Notes: generated by a model not told the origin, from the sequence alone. A stretch of 64,000 nucleotides of DNA from Circinella umbellata (GCA_025093555.1 JAIWNF010000039.1:372001-436000), one strand, 5' to 3'. Numbered from the stretch's first letter, positions 34,038-47,230 are shown. Numbers and translations: made by a program.

Positions 34038-35396
34038 CTACTTTTGTCCATAACAACGAACCCAGATAAAGGCGGTTTTATATTCTTTACATTCTTCCCC
34101 AGCTTCATTTAAAAATTGTCTATATGCTTTTTCACTTGCTAATTCGGGATGTTTTTTGCTCACAACTGGACACATAGCTGTGTATAACATAGAAAAGTCT
34201 TTCCTATATATAATATATATGTAGCGGTAGAAATAAAACAATAAATTATCAAGTTAGTAAAAAAACGGGACATGTGAATCAAAGAGAAAATCATATTTGT
34301 TTTTCAAGTGGTGAATTTTTTTTTTACCAAAGTAGTTCACCAGCTTTATTGGTATGGTTTATTGGTGTAAAAAGTTCTTTCTTTATAATATTAGTAGCAC
34401 CTGCTTCCTTCATCAATCGTTCAAGGTGTTGAGAAATATCAGGGACAAGATTCTTCAATTTAGCGATTTCGCTCACTATTTTTTTTTATGTTCTATTAGA
34501 TATCTATATATTCCATGTAAAACCAACACTCATTTTTTTTTTACTTTCGTCCAACATCTAAAGTATTTTTACCTGCTTCCATGAGAATGCCCATCTTTGG
34601 ACCACGATTAATCATTTCAGGAGAAGTACATTCAGTAAGTTCAAACCAACCACCAGGTTTCAATGCGCGCATAAAGTTGGCAATTACAGAATACCATTCT
34701 TCTTTACGAAGTCCCATACATAGCAATCGTTGATGGATGTAATCGAAATAATTATCTGGGAAAGGGATGGATTCAGCAATATTATGAACTTGAAATTCAA
34801 CGTTGCTTGGTTTAATTTCCATGGGGAAAACTTCTGAAATATCGACTCCATGGAATTTGGATGCTGGGTACACCTTTGCCATATCAAGAGTCCACGCACC
34901 AGGCCCTGTTTAATAGTTTTCTTATTTAGTTTTATCATCGAAAAACTACTTTTCTTTATAATCAAAGCATATATATATATACTTTTCCCTCCCTTCTTCC
35001 TCTCACTCAAATTCCTATATTAAATTAATTTGTTTACCACAACCAGAATCTAATACAGTAATGCCTTGTTGTAATTGTTCTTCAATAGGCGCATCGAAAT
35101 TATCACCAAAAAAAGTTTTAATACAATAATGTTGCATATTCATTCGATCATTTTCTGTTTATTTTTTGATTGCGTAAAAGAGTAAAATGAGTAAAGAATG
35201 AATTGACCAAAAGAAAAAAATTGTTATCGTGCAAATGTTTCTTTTTTTTTTTTGGAATACACATTTATTTACCAATTTCATCTTCTGGAAGTATATAACC
35301 AGCATTTTCATTTCCATGATAACGTCGTCCTTCATCTTTATATTGTATTTCATTGGTGTGAGAAACAATATTCGTTTCACTAGTTTGGGTAGACAT
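34038..35396 (-). CDS. SAM-dependent methyltransferase, paralog 1
   Basis: Transfers a methyl group from S-adenosylmethionine to an unknown acceptor; it belongs to the broad fungal class that includes LaeA/TAM-type methyltransferases. Five exons: 35396-35273, 35154-35038, 34905-34573, 34475-34328 and 34203-34038, 295 aa. N-terminal signature YHGNENAGYILPEDEIEND, SAM motif I VLDSGCGPGAW (75-85), then FHGVDISEVFP, an IPFPDNYFDYIHQRLL strand/helix and LKPGGWFELTE. It ends in WVRCYGQK. Exon sizes 117, 333 and 148 and all intron phases equal those of the three other paralogs here. It is the shortest tandem neighbour, 0.7 kb from paralog 2, on the same strand. Substrate unknown; no secondary-metabolism gene is adjacent. 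Confidence 0.88.
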
Positions 35397-36120
35397 TGTA
35401 ATTGAGGGTTTTTTTTTTATCGAGGTGTTTGTTGGAAATAAACAGATATGTCAGGTACCGGGGAAAAATAAATAAATAAAACGGACGTTGAATTCTTTTT
35501 CAAAACATCACCGGGCCGAATGTTTTATCTTCTAGTTAAGGCAATTAAAAGAAATAGCAAAAGAAAAAAAAGAAGATAGGATATACTGTAGTTACTATCA
35601 CTATTCATTATGTTAAATCATGATCAACAATTTACGTTCCAAATACATTGAAATACAAAAATTTGTTTAGCATTAATAGCATATAAACAATAGTGAGCTT
35701 TTTTGAGAATCAAGACAACCTTTTCTCAATAATCCTTTATTACTTACATTATCACCTGTTTTGTCAATGTCAATATATTATAACACAGTGTGAACTTTAG
35801 GCACCGTTGCATAGTACAAGATAATCAATCTTGCTAGCGTCAGGATTACTCAAACTTTGTTTTTTTCCCACTTATGCAACTTAAAACAAATTTTATAAAT
35901 GTGTAACCAGGGTATTATTCTATTATTATATAATTTATATATCCCGAGATAAAAACATTTAAGAAAAAAAAGAATGGTTTTTATTATTTCTATTATTATT
36001 TTATAATAAGAATAATAATAATATCTAATTTTAATCAAATCAGTGGTATGTATGTGTATGTGTATTTTTAAATATGTGCATCTTTTACTACTAGCTTTTG
36101 TTCTTTAGTTTTAGTATTAT
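35397..36120. other. Spacer between methyltransferase paralogs 1 and 2
   Basis: Serves as 5' region of paralog 1 and 3' region of paralog 2. AT-rich, no gene seen. Confidence 0.5.
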
Positions 36121-37409
36121 TTAATTGACAGGTTTTTGTCCATAGCATCGAGTAAAAATAAAATGAGTTTTATAATTCTTGCATTCTTCACCAGTTTCTT
36201 CTACAAATTTAGCATATGCTTCTTCATTTGCAAGATCAGGATGAACTTTGGACACAAATGGTTTCATAGATGTGAACATTATCTTGTAGTCCTTCCTATT
36301 GAAAAAAAAAAGAAAAAAAAAGAGAAAGATAATTAATATAATTCTTTACAATTATCTGTCGAATTGAGATGAATAATCAATTTTACCATAATAATGCACC
36401 AGATTCATTGGTATGATTGACTGGGGCCATAAGTTGTCTTGATCTAACATTATCTGCACCAGCTTCTTTGAAGTATGATCCAAGAATTTTGTGTACATCA
36501 GGATCAATACCTTTCATATTAGCAATGTCTCTCACTATTATAGTTTTTTTTTTTGCATGATCGACATAGTATATTAAAAAGAGGTATTATTAGATTACTT
36601 TTTTTCTTCTTATATTTTATTTACCCTGTTATTTTTAATAAAAAAAAATTGTCCCCACACTTACTGAAACCCATAAGCATAGTTAAATTAGGTCCACCAT
36701 TCAATAGCTCAGGAGTAGATTCTGTAAATTCAAACCAACCACCTGGTTGAAGTACTTTTAAATAATTCTCAATAACTATTTGCCATTCAGCTTTACGTAA
36801 ACCCATTAATAATAATCGTTGATGTATAAAACCAAATGTATCATCAGGAAAAGGAAGAGGAGTAGTAATATTATGAACTTGGAATTCTGTATTACTAGGT
36901 TTAATTTCATTAGAAAATGTATCAGAGATATCTACTCCATGAAATTTAGAATTAGGATATGCTTTAGCCATATCCACAGTCCAAGGACCCGGTCCTGAAA
37001 AAAAAAGAGATAATTATTATTTTATAAATTTACAAGTTCAATTATTATTTCCTCCTAAAATGATGGTTGACAAGAATAATAATAATTGTAAAGATACATA
37101 CCACAACCTCCATCCAGAACGGTAATACCTTGTTTTAATTGTTCTTCAACAGGAGCATCATAATTTCCATCAAATGCAAGTTTGATAGCATAATGTTGCA
37201 TATTCAATCTATCGTTCTCTTTTTTTTTTTAATAGGAAAAAAATGAATATTAATAATCACAAAAATAGGAAAAAATATATTTTATTTGTTTATTTAAGAT
37301 TACCGAGTTCATCATCTGGGAGAATATAAGCAGCATTGGTATCTTCATGATAACGTCTGTTTTTATCTTTATATTCAATGATTTCTTCTTTGTTGTTATC
37401 AGCAGCCAT
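36121..37409 (-). CDS. SAM-dependent methyltransferase, paralog 2
   Basis: Five exons: 37409-37304, 37218-37102, 36994-36665, 36534-36387 and 36295-36121, 291 aa. YHEDTNAAYILPDDELEND leads into motif I VLDGGCGPGPWTVDMA, then FHGVDIS, LPFPDDTFGFIHQRLL and LQPGGWFEFTE; it ends RCYGQKPVN. It is closest to paralog 1 in the N-terminal block and in shared gene order. Exon 3 is one codon shorter (330 nt) than in the others, the only size difference among the internal exons. The acceptor before exon 2 is unusual, an A-run (AAAAAAAG) rather than a pyrimidine tract. Probably the product of local tandem duplication; enzyme substrate unknown. Confidence 0.88.
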
Positions 37410-38689
37410 TTTTTTTAGCAAAAGGGGACAGGGAAGAGAAAATTTTAATGATGCTTAAGTATATATTAAAATAGAAAGAATAAAGAAAAAAAAGCGAGAG
37501 AGAGAACTTGAATAAACCAGAAACAGGAAGGAGATGACGCGCTAGTAACACCATCACGATAATTGACGGAGTCAAACTATTGTACAGTTTGACTTTGTAT
37601 TACTGTAACATGGTTTACTTGGTTTTCTTTTTTTCTTTCTCACATCACTTTTGCAAAGAAACCAAATAACAGGAGGAAATTTATTTTTCATCGTTCTAAA
37701 GCTCTTTTGCTATCTCTCTCTCTCTCTCTCTCTTTTACTCGGGTTTGCTTTTTTTTTATAATCCAGGAAAAGTAGTTACTTTGTTTCACCAAACTGAGTT
37801 AAACTAATTTTTGGGAGAAATTATTCCTTTTCTTTTTTTTTATGATATTGCTCATTATTAATATTAGGGATAATATATAAAAAAATACCATAGTAACAAC
37901 AACAAAATAATGTAATAATGTTTGAAGAAAATAGTATATTTTCCACAAATGATTCATATGAATTCGCAGCACATCCTCTTTTTAGAAGAAAGCTTTTCTC
38001 ACCATCAGATCGTATCACATCAGTACACAAAAGAAAAGTTTACAATTTTTTCTGTGTACGACAATCACCAAATCATATGTTTATAAGCATAAAAAAAATA
38101 CTCTCAATGTCAATTAGGATAATGTGTAACCTAAAGCTATTGGTTCTACCTATAGCATAAAGAAGTTTTTTTAGATTTTAAATCTTTGTAAATAAAATAA
38201 TGAGGTTTTGTAAAATGTATTATGAAAAGAAATCATGTGTATATGTGCGTAAACGCCGCGTGTATAAAGTAAAAATGTTTGTATATAATGTGTCTGTTAA
38301 ATACAAAAGTAAAAAATAAAAAGACTAAAATAACATGAGCCTCCATTCTTTCTTATGAAGGTATTTAAAAAAGAGTGTGTTTGTTTGCGTCGTAATATAA
38401 AAGTAAAAAAAAAAGAAAGTTATACGTAGAAAAAAGAAAGAAAGAAAAAAGAACATAGTAGTAACACATAACAGTAGTTAACATTATTTTAGACACGAGG
38501 TATAATCAGAAGGATAGAGTTGATAACATAGTTGTTAAAAAAGGAAGGAAAGAAAAAGTTATGTGTAACGAATTACATGAATATAATTAGTAAAAAAAAA
38601 GTTCCATCTTATTGAGGGAGACCTTTTTCACAACCTTTTTTTTTTTTTGTTTTCTTCATGATTAATATATAATATAGCGTATATACATC
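37410..38689. other. Spacer between paralogs 2 and 3
   Basis: Contains a (CT)n tract at about 37713-37733. A plus-strand frame at 37918-38160 shows no recognisable features. No gene supported. Confidence 0.5.
37713..37733. repeat. (CT)n microsatellite
   Basis: About ten CT dinucleotides in a row, about 300 bp upstream of the paralog-2 start codon. Confidence 0.9.
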
Positions 38690-40060
38690 TCAGAAGCTAG
38701 GTTTTTGACCATATGTACGATGCCAAATAAACCCAGTTTTGTATTCACTACATTCATCTTTTGCATTCTTTAAAAATTTATCATAAGCTTCTGGTGGTTC
38801 TAATTCTGGATGTGATTTTGCAACAATAGGTCGAAAAGTAGTGAATAAACTGTAAAAATCTTCCCTGTATAAATTGAATAGATGGTCGTTAGACTTTGTA
38901 TATATATATAATATATAATAAAATAAAAAGTTTAAGAAGCTTTACCACAGTAAGGCACCAAGTTTGCCACCATGACCAACAGGTGTAACAACTCTTCTAT
39001 CCACAACGTTAATGGCACCTGCTTCTTCCATTAACGTTTTAAGTTCATATGCAACTGCTGGATTCAAACCTTTTTTCTTTGCAATAACGTTGACTTATTT
39101 CATTGTAAATGAATATCATTGAAAAAAAAAAAAGTAGTAAGAGGAGGAAAACCAAATAAAAAAAAAACACAATTTTAGTTAACTGAGGTATATGTTAGCG
39201 GCGTAAAAAAAAAAAAGCTCTCTTTCTTTAAGTTTTTACCTGAAGCCATAATAGCATTCATCTTTGGTCCAGAATTGGCAAGATCAGGCATAGTACATTC
39301 AGTCAATTCAATCCAACCACCAGGTTTTGTTACTCTTATAAACTCTTTGAGAATTTTTGGCCAGTCTGCTTTCAAGTGACCCATCACTAGCAATCTTTGA
39401 TGAACAAATCTAAAATAATTATCAGGGAATGGTAATGGTTCGGCAAGATTATGTAAACTAAATTCACAATTTTTTGGTTTGATTTGTGTTGGAAAAACTA
39501 ATGAAATATCTACACCGTAAAACTTGGATTGAGGATACATCTCGGACATTTCTAAAGGCCATGTAGCTGGTCCTATTAGAATAAGAATAATAATAATAAT
39601 AAATACTTTGTTTAAGAACATATTTTTTTTGTTATTATATATATATATGTTACTTTACCACAACCAGCATCAAGAACATTATCCCCTTCTTCGAGTGCTT
39701 CCCCAACTGGTGCGTCATAGTTACCAGAGAAAGCCAACTTTACAATCCAATGTTGCATATGTACACGATCACTTTCTATTCAATATAAATAAAAATACAT
39801 GTAAGTGATATGGGAAAAAATAGCAAAGATGGATAAGTTTGTATTTACTAACCTTCTTCATCATTTGGTAAAATATAAGAAGCATCTGATCTACCATGGT
39901 ATCGTCGACCATGTTCTGCATATTCATTGAATGTTGAAGAAGTAGTTGTACTTGTCGTAGGTGATTCTACTGTTGTTTCGCTTTTGGTTGATGATTTGTT
40001 TGATTTCTTACTTAAAGAATCCTTTTTGAGCAATATACGAAAAAAATCAAATGTGCCCAT
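38690..40060 (-). CDS. SAM-dependent methyltransferase, paralog 3
   Basis: Five exons: 40060-39853, 39775-39659, 39572-39240, 39093-38946 and 38864-38690, 326 aa. It differs from paralogs 1 and 2 by an N-terminal extension of about 50 residues: MGTFDFFRILLKK, then a Lys/Ser/Thr-rich, probably disordered stretch before YHGRSDASYILPNDEEESDR. Core motifs: VLDAGCGPATWPLEMSE (Gly of the second GxG replaced by Ala), FYGVDISLVFP, LPFPDNYFRFVHQRLL and TKPGGWIELTE. The C-terminus is RTYGQKPSF. The extension is shared with paralog 4, so 3 and 4 form one sub-pair and 1 and 2 another. The GPA substitution in motif I might alter SAM binding. Confidence 0.88.
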
Positions 40061-42568
40061 AATTTTTTTAGTTGAATAAAAATATATGAAACAAAAAGGA
40101 GGGGCGTGTGTGTATAGGTGATCTCCTAATTCTTTTTTTTTTTCATCGTCGAAAAAAGTAAAAAAGTTATTATATTGGACGGGTTATATGTTGTACAGCT
40201 TGTCGGTCCTGTGTACCAAAACCACTACATTGGGTTACTCCTCCTTTTTTTCTATAATAAAAAATTACCCGTGTCAATATTTCAGGACATATACATAGAC
40301 ATACGATATTTTATAGTGACCTTTATTTTTATTTCTATATAGTTCGTTTATAACCATGGTATTATACTCGTTAACAACAGATAATAATAATAATTTATAT
40401 ACTATTCCCATAATAAAGCTTGTTTTTATTAGAAACTACAATAATATCAATTTTCTAATTATCTTAATAAAATGTAGTACAATCTACTTTATTTTGTTGA
40501 TTTGAAAAAAGAACCCACACAAATAAGTAAATCTTATACTATTTGTTTTATTATAAACATAATATTAATCACTACTTTCTGGTCGTTCAAATATTTACAA
40601 AAAAAAGGGGCTTCAAGGAATAATAGAAATATAAAACACAATATTTGAGCTTTTATGTACTTATTTTACTATACTAGAAGTAGACTGTTTTTATTTAAAA
40701 CAGCAACAGCTTATTCTCATTACTAAAAGTTACTTTTATGAGATTTTTTTTGATGGTGTAACTCATTTTATTTATTGTTTAACATCTCGGCAACTAATCT
40801 TTTTTTGATCAGCTTTTTAGTTATGTATTTATGTGTATTAATATATACCGTTCTCAATTGTGATTGGTATTTTTTTTTATAATACTTTATATTTAACTTT
40901 TGTCATCAAGTATTATAACATAGGTCTAAACTATTACAATCATTGAGGAAGAATACAGCCGTTTTTTTTTTGATCGACATGATTTAGAACATATGACAAA
41001 AAATATAAATGTTTATTACTAAATTAGTTTCATTGTCTATTGTAAGAAATAAACAGGTTTTTATAAAAGAAGGGTAATTAAAAAAAAAGTTTGTTCTTTT
41101 TAACTGAGTTTGTCTTAAAAAGTAGTATAATTCTATATTATTCAACACTATTTGTAAATTTATTTCATGGATAAAACGTACGATAATTATCTGGTAAGCA
41201 AAATATATTTTTGCCGAAAAGTAAAAACCTTTTTTTTTTTAGTGAATTAACTTTTATTTTTGCATGAAATAACATATTAGATCAGGTCCGCCTACTTGTT
41301 ATCATATTTATAAAACGTTTAGGATATAGTTTTAAGCGAATTATTGAAACATAGAGCGATTCAAGTATAAAAATCTTCCTTGTTTGTATTCATTTATATA
41401 TTATATAATTGATCACTTTTTATAACAAAGAGAAAAACAAGAACAAAAGGTTATATCCCAATTATGATTTGATCATCTGACAAAATATGTCATAATTTTT
41501 AACACATTTGATCATTTGTTTGTTACATTTTTTTTTTTTAGATCGACGATCAAAATTTATGAGCATCAGTGCGTGGTAACATGTTTTAATAATTGAGAAA
41601 AAAAAAAGAAGGAGAAAGAAAAAATACTTACATGTCAATAATAATAAACAAGTTTTTTTTTTGTTATTGAGTTGTTGAAAGGTTATTGTATAATGGGGAT
41701 TATCAACATTTACAAAAAAAACATGCTTGAATTCTGTGTTCTAAAAAAAATGTTTACTATCATTACCAAAAACATTTTTGATTTTAAAGTTAAATGCGTG
41801 GCTTTTTATTCTTATGTTGCTTTATTTTAGTCCCTAAAAAATAATATACTATAATAATATAAGAAAAAAAGAACCAACAGAATAATCTATATGTGCATTT
41901 GATTTAGATATTACAATCAAACATATAATAAAAAATTACATAATAGAATAGACAAAAAAAAAAAAAGAAATGCTGAGCAATCACCTTTTTTCTTTTATTA
42001 CCAAACCGTTGATTTTAGTAGAGATTTATCTTGTACTACGTCACTAGGTTACAAGGTTACCATGAGCTTTTAACATTAACAATAGTTACACACTTCAAAA
42101 AAAAAGTTTGAAGTTGCGACATCATTTAAATAGTTCTTTCTTTCCTTTTATAATTACAGCCCCATTATTGATTTATTGTATGACAAATGTGATTCATGTC
42201 TTAGTATTTTGTACTACAACAAAAGAAAAAAAACATACGGAAGAATATCCATTTATGTATAAGTACCCAATTATAAAAACGATGATGGTAACACGTTACA
42301 TCTGTCATTCATCAACACTAAAATGGAACATAGTACTACTTACTTCTAATTACAAATATAGTTTGCTTATTATTTGATTTGAGAAAAACTCACACTTTTT
42401 TTTTCAAGAAACCAATAAATGAAATGGTTTCTATGGTAAAAATTATCCCTTTTTTTTCTAAACCACTTGGCCTCATGGTAATGATAACAATTAATACGTA
42501 CAGTCTGGTTGCATTTGGAAAATGTATTTTTTGGTTTGGAATTACGTATTATAAAATTCTGAGTAACT
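40061..42568. other. AT-rich spacer between paralog 3 and transposon remnants
   Basis: 2.5 kb, strongly AT-rich, with many poly-A/T runs. Plus-strand frames at 42108-42377 and 42379-42618 have no recognisable features; the second runs into the TIR element. No gene supported. Confidence 0.5.
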
Positions 42569-42570
42569 TA

Positions 42571-43401
42571 CAGAAGATCCCCGCTAATTTCATATCCATT
42601 AATTTTCACACCTCATAAACTTCACTAAAAATCAAGGAATGGTAAAACTAACATAATAAAATTCTCACATCCCTTTTTATTTCATTTCCATAGTACCTAG
42701 CGGCATTGAATACTTAACGGATATAATAAAAAAAATATTTATGTGATGAATATAAGGATTGCAATTAAATTAGTATACAGGATGATTGGGTTGCTTTTTT
42801 ATTACGCCACTTGCATGTTTTTTCATTAGAGTTTATTGAATGTTTATCCCCATAATTCTTCTGCCATCTTTAAGCCTTTGGATATCGTACTAATATCAGG
42901 TGCCGTTAACAAGTCGAACTCATTTTAAGTCCATAATGCTAGTGATCAGTCTGTCATGATTCGTGGGCTAAGTTTTTTCTTCTCAGCGCGAAAACTATAC
43001 TTTTCAGCTGTCAATCCAGCGTTAGATTTGGTTACTTTCATCGTGTTTTGGTATCTAGAGAGCAAAAATGTAGAGAGATTGAAAAAATAGAGCTATATAA
43101 AGAATAGATGACTTCTGCAGCTCTTGAAACTATGTATAACTTTTTTTTTTTTCAAAAAAAAGTTACGTATAGAGGTACTCAAATAAGAAAAAGAAATAGT
43201 TACAAAAATGCATTAATAGCAAGCATACGTATAGAAGTAATTTATTAATTAGTTCGTATTTTGATACATTAAAAGTTATACAGTAATGAGCTGAAGTTTT
43301 CAATATATGAAAAAATTTCATAGTATCAATTAATTTTCACACCTCTTATTTTCACAAAAAAAAAAGGAAAATAGCCCTATGAAATTAACGGGGATCCTCT
43401 G
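42571..43401 (-). mobile_element. Non-autonomous pogo/Tigger-like element with decayed HTH
   Basis: 831 bp, bounded by TA duplications (42569-42570 and 43402-43403). Left end CAGAAGATCCCCGCTAATTT; the right end reverse-complemented reads CAGAGGATCCCCGTTAATTT, so the terminal 26 bases differ at only two places. A subterminal TTAATTTTCACACCTC occurs near both ends in direct orientation. Inside, the minus strand (about 43080-42842) reads EKKKLSPRIMTD, a stop, SLALWT, a stop, then NEFDLL and DISTISKGLK. This parallels the CENP-B-type helix-turn-helix at the N-terminus of pogo transposases (LAxWxxxEFxL...STISRxLK). The DDE domain is absent, so it is an internally deleted, inactive copy. Confidence 0.75.
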
Positions 43402-43562
43402 TATATAATTTTTGATTCAAGAGTATAATAGTCATAAACTCTATACAACAATCATAAGATCCATACAAAAGTCAAACTTGTAATTATATTTTGGCAAGCT
43501 ATTAGATTTACAGTTATATTCATGTTTCGACAATCAGGAAAAGTCTTTCAGCGAGGCGAGTC

Positions 43563-43806
43563 CAACTTCGATAGTCCTTACCTGTAACCTATAGTTTGGG
43601 CTACTTTAACTTTATGAGCCAGCGACTCATTACATGTAAGGGGGGTTTTATGTACTTCAGAACTGATTTTTGTTCAACACTCTTCAATTGGATTGATAAA
43701 AAATGGCGGATAAGGTGTATGCCCAAAATCACGAACTGACGTCAGGGCTTCAGGTGTTTTATGTATTCTGGCACTGTCCATGACAATATACAACTTTTAT
43801 AGTACG
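43563..43806 (-). mobile_element. Degenerate Tc1/mariner-type DDE transposase fragment
   Basis: The minus strand reads LYIVMDSARIHKTPEALTSV, then RDFGHTPYPPFFINPIEEC, a stop, and TKISSEVHKTPLHVMSRW. This is the second Asp/Glu part of a DDE_3 (Tc1/mariner/IS630) catalytic core, normally MDNxxIHKxxEV...GxxxxYLPPYSPxLNPIEExWSK. The catalytic Asp and Glu positions remain, but stops and lost residues show decay. The open frame at 44088-43888 upstream on the same strand might be more of it, but shows no HTH I can recognise. Confidence 0.65.
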
Positions 43807-44740
43807 TTGTTATCTAATATTCATATTTTTATTCTATAGCAAAGAAATAAATTTAGCCACTTGCGCAGACTTATATTTGATTGGTGTTTAAATCACATTT
43901 GAGAGTCGTTTTACATCAGCTTTAATCTCGTCCGTTGACGTTGGTGTATCAAACGGTGAATCATTTTCGTTTTCTGATGATTTATCTGGGAGATTCTCCA
44001 TGACATATAAATTTTTGATTGATGGACCCGCATTTTTTGGTTGAACTTTATCTTTACCTTCAGGACTACCATAAGTAATTCGTCTCAAGATAGGTAGTGA
44101 TAAAATTTAGTTGAAATACAAATTTGTCTATACTTATTGAAAACTTGTACCCATCCAAAAGGTAATAAGTCAAAGAATTATTACTTTAGCTTACTTGCCA
44201 TGCTTGTACATCAAAACGTGTCACGAATTAATTACTGTATCATTTTTCATTTTCTCACCTACATTTACTCAGCTATAAGTTGACAAGAGAGAGATTTTGT
44301 TGATTTAGTGTAAATATAATTCTTGCACACGTAATCAAATTTATGATCACACTACTTTAGGTGTTTTTATTATTATTAAAAGATAGTATATTATGTATTA
44401 TCGACAAAAAGTTTGGTACAAAATGTAAAAATGGAAAGTTATGGAAGTTATTGAAACTACAGTAAGTAGGTATGTCTTAGTGAATAGTGTATACAAAAAT
44501 AATCCTTTGTTCTATTTTTATCAAAAAAAAATCATAAATTATTGTATGATCGGTTGTTCATTGTTTAACCAGATTGACGGAGAAAAATCTATCATATTTA
44601 CAACAGTTTTTATGATTAGATATACTCAATAAGATATTCTTTTATTTCAAATACATTATGATTATTTTTGGTTTTATTGGAAAAAAAAAACATGTTACAA
44701 TGCCTATTTTATTCAATTTATAACTTTACCGCTTGTGGAA

Positions 44741-46263
44741 CTAAAAAAGTGGTAGAGGTGGTCTATATTTTCTTTTATGCTCTCCATCAATCTTGTAGAC
44801 AGCCATGGTCAGCTGTAAAAAGGTCGCAACCGGCACAAAATCTGGCTGACAACCTAGACTACCATTATGCGAGTTGATCCAGCAAGTGTAGGGCTTTCCA
44901 TCCACTATTTGTGGCTCCACCGAGAAGCACTCGAGAAATTGATAGAAAATACCAAACCTTAAGAACAAGAAGATTGGTGGAGATCAAAGAAGAAAAAGGA
45001 TTTCATCTTAAAAAACCGGATGTGTGCCAGTGGAGTGACATACACTAGATAGCTGAAGCCTCAAGCCAATGATATGGCTGAGGATGATTTATCGAGAGAA
45101 CCCCTCCCTTTTCCACCAGTTCTAGTGGTGAAGTCATCTTCAACTTCCATCTTCTTGAATACCGCATTTTATAGTTCAACAGTAATTGTGACATTCTTGA
45201 TATTGACAGTTTTCGTTTCCACAATCATGACGATTTTGCGTCTAGAAATGTACGTGAATGTTTCCCCGAATTCCATTTCATTTAGAGCATATGCAGCAGG
45301 GACTGCAAATCACCCAGGGCTGTAAAAAAATGAAAACCATGGACATCAGGCTATAAAGCTACAGCCCGAATTTTTTTTACACCACCACTGCACTTGATCT
45401 TAATATTCTGTCAAACTTTGTTCCAGCACTGGTAGTTTTTCCAATTCGTATCATTACATTTGTTCCACGAAAAGTAACAGAAAAAAAAATACTCTTCCAG
45501 TATTCAAGGTAATCAAGCTCGCTGGTATAACTATTGCAGACGCCGAATTACACTTCATTAAAGATGATTATCATTCTTACCAAAATCAAAAACTTGACAT
45601 CCATGACACAGTCTTTGAAACTTCTTTTTGACGTTATTTCGACAACTTCAAGTCTCAAGTCATCAATCCCATTTTCCAAATATACTTGTTTTGATTTGAT
45701 AATGTGTTATTTAACATCCACTTTGTCAATCTTCAACGGTCTATGATCAAAAGATTTTTCAACACTTTTATTTGGTACTTCTTTGATTTATGCATTATTG
45801 TTCATATCGATACAGTTGACGATTACTGACAAATAACAGTGATAAAATGATCTTTCCACCCTTGTCCTACTTGCATATTCATTGAAATTATCGTAGCAGA
45901 ATTTATACATCTTGTCTTGTATGTTATCGCCATGGTATATAGGTTGGATATTGCTTGACTTGACGTCTTGGTCTTGGAATGCCTTATGAACATGTTCATA
46001 TAGAGATCATAATGCCGGATTGATAGAGTATTCGCTGGCACGGATCTTTAATATATTATCATTATCATCGCTATCCACTTTGTGCCCTTCGGGTTCTTCG
46101 ACTCCTTCAGCTCCTTCGACTTCTTCGGGGTTTTCGACCCCTTTGGCTTCTTGATACTTTTTATGTTTTTGTCATTTTTTGATTCTCCAATGAATCTTTT
46201 GAATTCATTACGTACATGTAACTTTTTGATTTTTTCAAGATCTCCATGAAACTTTTGCTTCAA
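44741..46263 (-). pseudogene. Minus-strand coding debris, probably transposon-derived
   Basis: Protein-like minus-strand blocks in changing frames: 46263-46048 (Lys-rich repeats of the KxxKGSKTPKKSKELKES kind), 46041-45823 (IRHYDLYMNMFIRHSKTKTS), about 45330-45180 (EMEFGETFTYISRRKIVMIV) and 44968-44741 (DGKPYTCWINSHNGSLGCQP). They lie between transposon remnants and carry stops between blocks, so they are read as a large decayed element gene. The element family could not be named. Confidence 0.35.
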
Positions 46264-46899
46264 TAGGGATTTTCAGAAACCCATTTTTTTTCACAGTTTT
46301 CGTTTTCATGAAACCGACGAAATTGAAAACTGCATCTCATGAGACGCAGTACATGCTTTTTTGAAATCTACGAAATCGACGAAATTTTCGTACACTTCAA
46401 AGATGACTTGTTCATTTGAAACCCCCTGTGAAAATTTGAGTAGTTATCCAAACACCAATCAATAATACTATGCTCCTTGAAAGAATTTGGCAAATCCAGT
46501 TTCACTTTGTTCAATTTTATATTGCTTGTGCTGTGGGACGCGTTTAATTGTCATGATTGAGGATAAGGATAAAAAATATATTAGTGTTGGACAGTTGTTC
46601 GCGGCTTTCCGACCTGGTATCAGTAAATAAGATAAATATGCTACATAATGTTAAGTAAAAAGTAATTTGATTTTTTATATTTTAATGCTCTATATTTGTT
46701 ATTATTGTTATAATATATGGTTCAGACAACAGGAAATATGTAGTACAATACCACAGATAAATGGTAATAATGAGAACATTGATTTTACATAATTGGTATA
46801 TAGATGCTGCGCAATCAAATAATGTTTCAACATATATATTGTGTGTTGTTCACAAATAAATATATTTACTATTATTAGAGTCTATTAATAATTTTTTGG
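46264..46899. other. Spacer with weak coding remnants
   Basis: Minus-strand traces such as MTIKRVPQHKQYKIEQSETG (from about 46555) and FEVYENFVDFVDFKKACTAS (about 46400-46340) suggest more of the same debris. No intact frame. Confidence 0.3.
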
Positions 46900-47230
46900 G
46901 CTTCTAGATCTGTCTAAAACTATTCATGGTTGGTCCCACTTTTTTTGGCTTTTAATATAGTCTTGATAATAGTTGTTTGCTAGGGACCTTCATGTTGTTG
47001 AAAGAACTTATTAGAGTACCCACTCTGTGTTGTGTTGTAATCTTTGAAAGCTTCTTGCATAATTGTGACAGAAGTTGGTAAAGCGCTTCTAAGTGTATTA
47101 ATGCAATTGCAAAAACATTCCTCGAACTATTGTACTTGGTTTCTCTCGTGTACTGTTTCCACTTTGACTCTTACATAGGGCAATACCTGTCGGAATATTG
47201 AGTTGTCTTGAATGGGCCTGGAATGGTTTT
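46900..47230 (-). pseudogene. Minus-strand relic of an unknown protein
   Basis: From about 47230 down, the minus strand reads AHSRQLNIPTGIALCKSQSG, a stop, then CINTLRSALPTSVTIMQEAF and TQSGYSNKFFQQHEGP, a stop. The frame is mostly continuous with two or three stops. No family recognised; context suggests transposon or dead gene. Confidence 0.3.
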
